64,000 bases of DNA from Ciona savignyi (taxonomy: Eukaryota; Chordata; Ascidiacea; Phlebobranchia; Cionidae): assembly GCA_000149265.1 (NCBI GenBank), contig CH002488.1:544819-608818 (forward strand). Direction: 5' to 3'. A model generated the notes under the pieces. The model was not told where the DNA came from. It searched no databases and was given only the letters and a program-made list of their open reading frames with translations. Positions 25,701 to 36,900 of the stretch are shown here, piece after piece (position 1 is the first letter of the stretch; the number at the start of each line of letters is the position of its first letter). The position numbers were made by a program, and so were the translations under genes.

Positions 25701-28700
25701 GGACATTGTTTACAGGTCAATTACACATTGATATTGGGTGTTGTGTGATGGATTTTATCATTTCTGTACTGATTGGTGCATTTGTGTTGTGAAATATCTT
25801 TATAATTATACTGGAAGATAAAGTCAAATGTAATTGCTGGGTGAAGTATTAGATAGTTTATTTAACCTGTCGCTAAATCAAGCCATTCCTGTCTTCTGTC
25901 AGTCTGCAAAGCTATTGTCGGAGTTGAATTGTGAGTTTTCTTTTTATGAATTTTACACTGAAACAAAGGTATTCATCAAAATACCACATGCTCACTTACC
26001 ACAGTGCTATTGTAATTTGTTATGGCAGATGTATATAGTTTTTTTAACTTATTGATCCTGTAGTTCAAGCGACTTTAGCTAGATACATTGCCCACAAGCA
26101 CAGTCTACTGGAAATCGGCTGTTTTTGATCCCAAACTGCCCAGCTAAATTTCCCACGGCCCAAAAGCGGTACCCCCACACATACCAACGTTGAGTTCTTT
26201 ACAGAGAGCGCAAGGAGAGGGAATTAGCGCTGGCTGAGCTGAAAGCGCAAGCTGAAGAAAAGAAGGCTCACGCAGAACGTGTAGAACGCAGGGTGAGCAA
26301 CTGAATTCACATTTTAAACAAATTTTTTGTTGTGTTATTATTATCGTTCCCAACTCAATTATCTTCTAATTTCCTCTTAAACAATGTAAAATGATTCTCA
26401 GCATCACAGCATTAGTTTGCACTTGTGTCATTGTAGCGCTTTGAAATTAAGCATTGTTACAGCTGCAACGAGCTGCGATGCAAGAGCAAGAACTTGGTCA
26501 GGAGGGAAGCAAACCTCTTCTCAGTGAGGAGGAACAGGAGAAGAAGATCACTTCGTATGAAGAAGCGTTCCTTCGCATCAAGGAGGCAACTGGGGTCTCT
26601 GGGATCCAGGTGGGACAGAGCTGGGATAATGGATTGAACAAAAAACTGTAGCAATATTTCCATCATATAAGCAATAGCTTTATTATACAAGGAATATCTT
26701 TATTATATAAGCAATATTTTTTTTATATAAGCAATATCTTTATTATATAATCAATATTTTTATTATATAATCAATATTTTTATTATATAAGCAATATTTT
26801 TATTATATAATCAATATTTTTATTATATAATCAATATCTTTATTATATAAGCCAGCGTTTCTCAAACTATGGGTCGCGACCCACCGGTGGGTCGCAAAGG
26901 AATCTTGGTGGGTCATGAAAAGTTATAGAAAGCTCTGATTAACTATACTGGCTATTTTCTATACAAAAATCAAGGGGAAATTATCATAATTGTGACATCA
27001 CACAATCTTGAATCGTGACGTGATCTTCACCTGACCTCAGGTCATTGAACCTTTCGTCTCTCACACATGTTACAACAACTATATATAAAGTTAAGTGGGT
27101 CGCCATAAATTGTGGTAATTAACAGTGGGTCCCAACTCTAAAAAGTTTGAGAACCACTGATATAAGCAATATTTTTATTATATAAGCAATATCTTTATTA
27201 TATTATTATATAACACTTTGAAATGGTTTCTGTGACCCGATTGTGGGTGTGAGATAATCTAGGATAGAATTAGAGGATAGTCATGTTTATTTTTGTGAAT
27301 GGAAAATTGTAAGGGATGGTTAGCAAATATTACCTCAGTATTATGTTAGAGAGTGCTATCAAACGAGTAATAATCAGATTGCATTGCGCCCACCGTTAGG
27401 TTACTGTTGCAATCTATTGTACATGATTGAGAGTGTTCCTTTAGTTTTAGTAGAACCCATTATTCTACTGGGTTCAGGCAATGTCTGTAAAGTGCCTTGC
27501 TCAAAGATGTTGTGTTGTCCCATCCAAGAGGACGAAAATGAACGTCTTATTTCCTTGCAAAACAGTTTACCCAACTCCCCACACCCAGTAGAGTCAGGGA
27601 ACCACTAGCTTGATAATCACCAAAATCTTTTCACAGGAAGTGGTGGCGAGGTTCAAATCCCAGGGCGACACACAGCAGCACCTGGAGGACTTGAAGAAGG
27701 AGAACCAGAAGCAGCTGCAGAGATTACAGGAGGAGCGAGTGAAGTTGCAGCAAGAGTACGAGGACATGAAGTACTCCGGAGAAGCTAAACTATCGAGGTT
27801 CGTTTCATGATATCATTATCAAAAAATTTTTAGTGAAATTTCGTTTACAAATGCAATAGTTTTTATAAGGATGGAATGTTCATCTCTATATGGGTGGGAA
27901 ACAGGGTGTTATTATGATAGGATATTCATGTTCATCACCCATTATTAAAATGGCAATCAACAGATTACCTTGTTTTTATAGTCTGGGTATTAGAGCTATT
28001 ACTTTGTGTTGAATATGAAGATATTTCTACAGGTTCTGTTGAACCCATTAATCCATTGAGCTCAGACAACATCAACAGCAACCTAGAGTTAAAAGAGACG
28101 CCTGGTATCAATTCCACAATATTAGAACTGATGATCTGATGTGCTACAAGCAGATCTTACCAGCTGGAAATTAAACAACTCCATAAAAATTTTCACATCT
28201 GATCCCGTCGCTTCAAATCCTCCACCTTCTTCCCACAGCGGACAGAGGATGCTGGAAGAGTTTGAGCAACATCTGCAGGAGCAGGAGCAGAGGAGAGATG
28301 AGGCTGCCGATAAGCTTGAGCGAGCAAGTCACGTGCTGGTTAGCGTGAAAGCGGGAGTTGAGCATCTTGCTGATAAGTTGCAACATCTCAAAATGGTGAG
28401 GTTATTGGGGGGTTGGGTGTGCCTGTTTTGTGTTTAAGACTGTATGATGCTTAGACAAATGATGCAGGTGATGCTGCTGTTTTAACCAGTAAGATAAGCA
28501 ACATTCACTGCGTTGTCTTAGGCCTATCTGGTAATTGGGAAAAATGTATGGTATCCTAACGATAAGATAAAAGACGTTGTTATCTTAAGAGCCATAAGAT
28601 TACCACGTATTTAAATGCTCCAAGTTACCTTTCATTCCACATATCTGATCCTATTGTGTTGTTGCAGACAAAGAGCCATGTTCCGACCGCACATTTGTCT

Positions 28701-29960
28701 CCGTCTTCTGATGAATATGTCCTCGATCTTCTCTCCATCTCGGAGGAGAAGCTGCTGAAGCTCCTGGAGGACTTGGACGGGAAGGAACTCATTGACATCC
28801 TCCGGCAGATGGAAGAGGAAGAGGTTTGGATGTCTGGAGTTTTGTTTTGAATTGTTTACAACTCGACAATTAGTTTTGAGCACGTCTATCCACTGTCAAT
28901 GAAACCATTAAGATTGATACATAAAATAATAATCTTTTCTAACAGTGTGTCGGAACAGATACCACAATAGCTCAGTCATATCGACTGTTGCTGCTGTGAT
29001 ATCTGCCTGTATACTTCTTGTGATCCAATCTAATTATTTACGGCAAGTTAACTCAGTCGGTTAGAGCTTAGGTTATCAAAAGAAGGCTGTTGAATCAAAA
29101 CTAACCGATCGCTAGTTTGTTTTATCCTCGCACAGAGAACTTAGCGGACGTTGCCTAAACACAAAACACTACAATAGTTCTTGTTACTCGACTCTGGTCA
29201 TGTATTCTATCGGTAACTGTATTAAAACCCGCTTTGCTGTCCAATCCCCGAGGATAAGCATGAAAATCCCGCCCTAACATACCATCATCCTCCCCCTGCA
29301 GTTCCACTCCAGCATCGAGAGCAAACTGCCGTCGTACAACGTTCGCATACCGCTACCAGCCACCCACAAACCGGACGCATATGAAGGTATATGGTTGTGC
29401 TTATAGTCCTATGGACAAACTAGACAATCACGCTCGAAAGTGAAGCTGTCCTATAAAGAAAAAAACAGAACAAGTACTTGCCAATTCACATGAAATAGTT
29501 GTATACTAAAGATATGTTCGAATACCTTTCGTCCTGCATTCATAATCATAAATTCTCCAATGTATTTAGATCGAGGAGTATTTGAATTAATAACTAGAAC
29601 AAGTTGGATCGTGTATTTGTAATCGCTAGCACTTCAAATTGTATTAACGACTTAGAAATCCACGTTTGTAATACAAATCTGGTTTTCTGTAGAAGATTTT
29701 TGTTTTAACCGAGCCAAGTTTCGAACCCATGATGGGCTCGTTACTCGGAACGTTTTTATATTGTAGTCGGTATATGTATCGGTCGCGATAACCATTTGGC
29801 CACACAACCGTACTTTTCTGCAGAAGATGACGAGAGTGGCGACGACGACGCTGGAGCGCCCACTAGAGTCGATTTGAAGCGGAAGTCCCAGCAGATCGTC
29901 GATTCGAAGACGAAGAAAGGCCGGAGTCGTCCTCGGAAGAAGAAAGCTGGCAAATTGTAA
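22762..29960 (+). CDS. ODAD3: Outer dynein arm docking complex subunit 3 (CCDC151)
   Basis: Coiled-coil protein of the docking complex that anchors outer dynein arms to ciliary doublet microtubules. Thirteen exons: 22762-22840, 23166-23287, 23781-23885, 24463-24615, 24924-25028, 25558-25715, 26205-26292, 26463-26609, 27637-27797, 28239-28395, 28668-28823, 29302-29386 and 29824-29960. Every phase matches and the sum is 550 aa (human about 595). Conserved blocks are [59 protein letters not shown] and [12 protein letters not shown]. The protein is mostly heptad-rich coiled coil. It ends with an acidic stretch followed by a very basic Lys/Arg tail. The last exon lies directly after a SINE that duplicated its acceptor. 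A minisatellite with a nested hAT element sits in intron 8. Confidence 0.95.
26651..27212. repeat. 20-bp minisatellite, split by a hAT MITE
   Basis: About ten tandem copies of ATTATATAAGCAATATTTTT (G/T variant AATCAATA) run from 26651 to 26852 with period exactly 20. They resume at 27160 for about two more units. The gap is filled by one transposon insertion. The repeat lies in ODAD3 intron 8. Confidence 0.9.
26853..27159. mobile_element. hAT-type MITE, 307 bp, with perfect 8-bp target duplication
   Basis: Ends CAGCGTTTCTCAAACTATGG and AAAGTTTGAGAACCACTG form terminal inverted repeats of the CAGNGNTTCTCAAACT type common to hAT/Charlie elements. The flanks are identical ATATAAGC (26845-26852 and 27160-27167). 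No transposase ORF, so it is non-autonomous. Confidence 0.9.
27260..27510 (-). mobile_element. tRNA-derived SINE (family 1), diverged, in ODAD3 intron 8
   Basis: Starts with a degenerate AGGATAGAATTAGAGGATAG tail followed by TCATGTTTATTTTTGTGAAT. The body holds GTAGAACCCATTATTCTACT and GTAAAGTGCCTTGCTCAAAG. It is more mutated than the 46.4 kb copy. Confidence 0.7.
29698..29813 (-). mobile_element. tRNA-derived SINE (family 2) inserted at the ODAD3 last acceptor
   Basis: On the minus strand: head GGTTGTGTGGCCAAATGGTT, ACCGATACATATACCGAC, then box B-like ATGGGTTCGAAACTTGG and an A-rich end. The flanks TTTTCTGTAGAAGAT (29683-29697) and TTTTCTGCAGAAGAT (29814-29828) differ by one base. I read them as a 15-bp target-site duplication covering the 3' splice site of ODAD3 exon 13. 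Confidence 0.8.
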
Positions 29961-30905
29961 CCGGCTCGCCGCCCCACAGTTTATCCTACGTCACCGTCAT
30001 GTTTTGCATTTACTATAAACGAACTCACGGTTAGGAATCCGATTTCGAATCCACATTCCACCAAATCCTACCACAAAGTTATATTTATTCTTCCAACTGT
30101 TAACCCCTACATACACCGATATTCCTTTTGAAGACCCACTGTATATAACCGCATATCTCTTCTAGCACTGAAATATCTTTTTAACTGGTTTTACGAATTA
30201 TTCAGTGCATTGTCAGCTAGTAGATAATGCTGCATTGTGCTGATTTAGTCGGTTTCCTGTACTTTATATGATAAATACTTCATTTTAGTGCCTTTTTATT
30301 TCAAAATGACCCTTGATAAGTGTTGCCAATCCCTTATTTTGTATTCACTTTTCCTGCGAGCGTAGTCAAAGAAGGCAACACTGTCCAATCCAATGTACAT
30401 TCTAAAGAATTAAACTTTTCCGGTGTTGTTTTGCAAGTTTTGTTGGGTTTTATGAAAATGTATCTCAATTTGGCATTTGTCTCTGTTGTAATTGAAAATG
30501 CAAAGAAGGCTTTGGATTTTATTAACTTCTTTTTACCGACTAGATTCTGTACGAGACAATACGACGTTATCAAAAACTAGCGATTTCAGTAACTTCGGCA
30601 GCAAAAATGTGCAAATTACAACTATAAAAATTGAAGCATAAATCGACGCATAGTACCGTTTCCTGCGCCGTGATAAAATATTAACGATGACGAGAATAAA
30701 AATAATCGAAACTCAACATAAGATTCGCGATACAGTGTTAAATTAAGGGTGAAATATTGAACTGATAATTTCAGGACCAGAAGTATTTCAAATAATGCTA
30801 GTTTAAAGCAGAGCTATGGAAACTGCGGAAGGTATCAGAATAAGTATATGTATTTCAGCGTGATGGCGAAAGTAAAAAATGGAAAGAATTGTGCAGCGAC
30901 CGCTT
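29961..30905. other. Convergent intergenic region between ODAD3 and synaptotagmin
   Basis: About 0.95 kb with the two 3' ends facing each other. I see no conserved coding sequence; an open stretch near 30320-30580 has no recognisable similarity and unremarkable composition. Confidence 0.45.
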
Positions 30906-33900
30906 CTAACTAAAAGATTTCCGGCCTAGTTCAGCGAGACCGTGTAGTTGCAGTGCCTCGGGAACTGCAAACGATTTTCTTCGGCCGTGGGTTGATCCGG
31001 ACATGTTCTCATCCGTTGATAGTCGTTGTGCGGGCGTTGTCGATTGTTTCAACCGATGCCACCTTGCAATTGGTCGGTTTATATGTTGCGTCATCATTTC
31101 CGACCAATGGTTGCTTTCCTCGCTGTCAGTCGAGTCTACAATGAGATAAAAACGGAAAGTTGAGAAAACGTCGTGTGGCAAAATGGTTAACACGATCGAT
31201 TGATATACCGATTTCTACACTAAAACGATCACGGTGTTTGAGGAACAAGAGGAACTTATGCTGAAACACATTATTAAAAGGATAGGATAGAAAATTCATG
31301 TTTATCCCCGTGAATGGGAAAACCTAGGGGGTTATCACACGGGCAATCGTCAGATCACCTCGCGCCCATCGTCGGGTTACCGGAGCTATTGCAGTGTGTT
31401 GTATATGATAGACACGTTCCTTTAATTTAGTAGAACCCATTAATCCGCTGGGTTCAGGCAATGTCCGTAAAGTGCCTTGCCCAAGGACACAACCGACTAG
31501 CTAGCGATCAGTTTCGCATTAAAAAGATGACCTGAAGCTTGATTATTTCACGCCTTCCCACATGCCCTATAAGTATGCCAAGAAAATGTAACATTTTGGA
31601 CGCTTTGTCTAAATAATTGATCCCCGTGATTAAGAACTGAGATCATGCGCATTGATAATGTGTGAAACTGCTCGATAATTGACAGGTTGTTGGAAGTGTG
31701 AAACAGGATGTTTCGTTAATGCTATGTTGGGTGGATCCACTAGGGTGCAGACACTGCTTGCTATTTTAGCTATTTAACTCAATATCAACTAGGTTTTACC
31801 AAAACCCGTCTACTGACGGTCTGACGAAACCAACTGTTGGATTAGTCCGTTGTATTCGTGGGTACGAAACTCAGCAAACGCAGCAAGCCTCGTGGTTTAT
31901 TGCGCTGAACTAAACAGATACGTTTTAAGTATGTACAACACACTGCAATAGATAACCCGGTGGGGGCACGAGGTTATCTTACTATTAGCAGTATTATAAC
32001 CCCATGCATTTTCCTATCGACATGGATAAACATGAACATCCGACCCTGACGGTCTGTCAGCGCTATCGGGGCAATGTGTAAAAAATGTGAATACGCAGTT
32101 TTATCCATTATTTAAAGGAATGCATTAAAATCCTTTTAAATTGAGATTTTATATATATTCTAAAAAATAAAGTGGCACAAGTTGAGAAGGGCCGAGGCTG
32201 GAGAGTAAAACATAAGCCATTTTAGCACAACTTTAAAAAGTTGGTCACGGAATATTTTCTATAACAAAAGTCAAGACTATAAGAATGTTACAAGCTGCCG
32301 ACTTACTTGGACCAAGATCAAGCTGCCCAAGATATTCATTGTAGCCCAGTTTAAAATCGTGCACCACGTGACAAATTAGTCTCGCATCAGGCGATTGTAA
32401 AGTCTCGTGCGGAACGCTGAATGTGAGAGCTTGATTGAACACTGGATTGCAGGTGGAATGGACTGTGTCTGTTTTCTTCTTCTTTAATCTTTGCTTTCCC
32501 TTATACAGTGCAACCTTGACGTACGAATCTGCATGGAAATAAGCTTAATATATTTTAATTGCAAGTCACATTGGTTATTAGTGGTCCATTGTTAAACCAT
32601 TGTTTCATGGGACCACATGATGAACTAGGGGATTAGATTTCGATCAATCGATGTTTGGATCGATGTTAATTATCACAATGAATATTGTGTTTTACACTGG
32701 GCAACACTGTAACAGAAGGTAAAGAGGTACGACAGGAAACAGCAAAGAAATGAAGAAAATATCGATTTTATAAAAGTCGACATTTTTGTCAAAAAATAGA
32801 AAACTTAAACCCGTATTAAAATCCCCTCTTGCGTTTTTCTCTTCACGGATAAACACCAATTACCAAATCTAACTCTTTGTTCATAGTTTCGCCGTTTCCC
32901 TCCTTTTAGATTTGTGACACAAAATGAACATAATCTCACTCACCGGGAAGCCCCTTTCTAGACTCGGGCTCCCGTAAATTCCTAGCTTTTTGCACGGCCA
33001 CTGTTAACTTCTCAGCGCTACGAAGATACGAGAGCGCAAGCATCAAGTCGCCGTACGTCTCGCTGGACTGGAAGCGGTAAAATTAACAATTAGTTTTAAA
33101 ATCATTCTAAATATACGGTTAAATGAAGGTATTGATTGGGCGACTTCAAACCTTAGATATGTCGCTGCATTTTGGTGGTTTTATTTTTCTCCACAGATCA
33201 ATACTGGGAGTCATCACGAAGTCTATTTCCTTCATTTTCATCTGCATCACACCGGTGCATTCGTCTCTTGAAAACTGATCAAAGTCGAACGTCTTCACTT
33301 CGAGGATTGTTTCCTGGAGATGAGGAGGCAAAAGTCACGAATCCGTCAATTCCGGCTTCCTGGTCAATTACTCGCAAGTTGCGTTTTCGCGCCCACACTT
33401 ACCACCCAATTCGCGCGTTTGCGGGTATGTGTGCGTGGAGCTTTAGTGCAAGATATGAATTAATATTTATTCATTTAGGTGAGACAACGACTTTGTCGTT
33501 TTTACACTGTCAAAGTAAGAGATACGACCTACAAGTCATCAGCGACTGGGTTTGATTTCACCACATCTAGGTTTACATTTCAGCGCGCTACCATATGAAC
33601 CAACCGCCCGACACCTTAATCCATCGACCTGATGACACCCGACACACGGGTATCAACACTGCGACCCAAAATGTTGGAACAGTAATTGAATGTTTTTTAT
33701 ATCACGCTAAATGTTTTAAAAAGAGATAAATTTATGTTAAATATGTTTTTCCCCTTGACAGAAAATTAACAATTATACTGTTAACAGTGCTCACCCGAGT
33801 CTAGTGCGTTGCAACAAACAAATATGGATATCATCCGGAATTGTCAAATATACAATGTATATAGGATAATAATATTTACACCCGTAAATTAACTTACACC

Positions 33901-36900
33901 ATCGGGTAACCGGAGCTATGCAGTATGATGTATATCTCTGAGAAAAGGCTTTTGTTTTGGACACGGTATTGAACGACCGTGAACGGGCAACATACACAAG
34001 TGCTGTGATGGTTAATTACTCAGCCTATCAGCTTGCGGCTTTCGGTCGGTTAAATGGTCGCTGTGATTTTAATATTTGACCCACCTCCAAACTATCGCTG
34101 CTGACACTGAAAGTAAAGCATTCCTCGAATTCTGGATTCGACGTCTTCTTGTGGACTTTGCTGCGACGGGGGTTGAAGCCTGGGACCAAGGCAACCGTGC
34201 AGTATGGGTCGGCGGTGCCGCTAAATACTTGTGTGGCGAGACTGCGGGCCTATGGTACAAAGAAATTTTCGATTGAGTCGTTTAGAAACTGGATATTTAG
34301 CATCAGAGTTCGTTCCGAAATTCGCTTATTTACGTTTTGTGGTAGAATAAAACGTAACAGGCTTGAAATCGGGCACACGTATCTGAGCAAGTTTGAAGCA
34401 TTATGACGGATAATAATTTGGACCAGTTGAATTAAAGAATAACTCAAAAAATGGTTTGCGCCACCCCTTATACAATAATTATTATGCAAAATCAAAACGA
34501 TGGAATAGACCCCATTATGAATTCGAAACTTAGCGCGATCAAAAAACATAACGTTCTTGTAACTTAGTATAAGCGAAACGATTCTCACCTGTATAAGCTT
34601 CACGTTGAGCACTTCAAACTCGCTGTTGTATGCGAGACTAAAGTGGAGCATGGGCGTATCGTCGTCGCCGTCCGTTGAATCGACACTTGGCGTGTGCAAC
34701 TACATAAAAGAGGGTCGTGGTCACATTTGGCTGGTCATGGAGTCATGGAGTCATATTTAATGTTGACAACCAAAATATTTATTACGAAGTTGCCCGGCAC
34801 CCAAAATGTCGAGCTGTCGGTATAAGTTTTGGTGTTTTTTCTTTAGCACGCAACCACTTCAATATCGTGGCAAATACTCGCACCATATTTCTCACATTTT
34901 CTCGTCATTCATCCAACTAGTATCGCCACCCGCAAGAATAAACAATTCATCCGTCTGTGTCGAGACAATTGGAACAATTGTGCTCCAAAGATACCAGACA
35001 CCACAGGGAATCGACCAGCAGGTAATATTCCCAAATATATCGATATTAAAAGTCGCTGAATAGACCGGTGCGCGGGAGGTATTGATTTCAATATGCCACC
35101 TCGTATACTGCGGGGAAGCATTGAGACCAAAGTATTGATCGGATACATAATTTAGTTTGACTGGCAAAACACCGCAGGTCCTTATTACCATTAAATTACC
35201 ATATACCTTAGGTGAGATACATGTTAGAACCTTATGACCAATCAATATATTTTATTTGTTCGTTCGAAACTTTTCAACGCATGGGTTATACAGTGCTTGA
35301 TGTGCAAGAGTCCTATTAATTCCAAACTATTCCCTGTGCGCTAGGAAGTCTGAAGATAATTATGGGTTCCCTTCGATTCCAAGGGGAACGCATTTTGATT
35401 TTACTTCGTTCCCTCTACTTTTTCTTTTTTAATGTTTCCAACTTGGTCGCCACTATAAGGTTTTTTTATGGAACTTAAAAAATCAACACAATTAAACTTA
35501 TATCTTTCACCTTGTATAATCTGGGGTCGATCTGCCGAAGGTCTATCGGCATCTGCATTGAACTGCGTCGTCTACCGAGGTGCTGGCTCGCATGTGCAGG
35601 CGAGACTACCAAGCTTCCTACAGAGATAAATACAATTGAATTTTGGATAGTATACATCAACTAGTAAATGATTTCAATCTTACAACTACACAGTCAAAAG
35701 TTTAATTTGCTACCATATGAACTAACGGTATGCTCTGGTCTCCAACAGCAAACTACAATTAGTGGGTTAAAGAAGCTTTTAGTCTGAAGGTTGTAGTAAC
35801 AAAAGTTGCCGTAGGATATGCACCTTACGGACATCGCTTAAACCCAGTGAATTAATGATTGCATAAAAACTAAAAAAAACATTTCAATCTCATTTTAAAG
35901 ACCCTGCAATAGCTTCGGCTAACCGACAGGGGGCCCAGGGTAATGTGACGATTTCTGTGTGATAACGCCCGCCTGCGTTTTCCTATTCACGGCGGTAAGA
36001 CATGAATATTCTATGATATACACAAACGCCATTCTTAGTGGATATGTCCATCACTCCGTGAATTCCTAATCAAAGACAATTTTTACTGACATTCCAAAAT
36101 TTGACCAAAACTTTACTTTGCTTCAATGCATCCGAACACATCTTATGTGGAATTTTATGTTTTTGTCATATCCGTTCGCATCACATATGAACGCACAGTC
36201 AGTCTTCACTTCGGAAGTAGTCTTCACTTACATTTTATAGATTAGTTTTAGCCAACATGACATTTTAATTTAATATATTCGCCCAATTTAAATATAATAA
36301 GTCGAATCGTTCAATTTTAATTTGCTTGAACAGTTAGGGTTAATTACGCGAAATGTAATAAAACGCAGATTTTTTGTCTGGGATCATTTTTCAATGTATG
36401 TTTAACGGTTGAAGATGTCACCTTGCAAAATAGAGGAACGCTGAGTACTGAATTCTGAAAATCGATAATGTGCTGCAAAATATTTGGCTTAGTGGCGATG
36501 ATGTATTTATACAAGCACATGGTCGATATTTCTGTAGTTTGTGGCGGAGGAATTGTCAAATCGACTAATTTATGAGTCTGGCCGAATGATAAGAGGCTAT
36601 ATACAGGTGCCCATATGTCCCCTAATTGCCATCATTGTGGTTTGATATACGGTGTTTGAATTCTTTGTTTAACTACATCGTCCACAATGCGGTGCATGTT
36701 GTTATGCTTGGCCGGAGAATCAATCTGCTGATGACGTCATTCCGCGAGACAGATCAATAATAAGCGCAAACATAAGGACGTCTGTAAAACTATCACCGAC
36801 AGCGGTGTGGCTGAAAGGCGGTCGATTTATATTAGGCGGACTATATAAAAACTACCGAAATGACAACACTATCACGGAGATGGAAACTCGGCCGAGTATA

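Noticed and set aside
34069..34260. Minus-strand frame APPTHTARLPWSQ as synaptotagmin coding sequence
   Set aside because: The correct exon is in another frame of the same strand (SGTADPYC...), which matches the C2 domain and the neighbouring splice phases.
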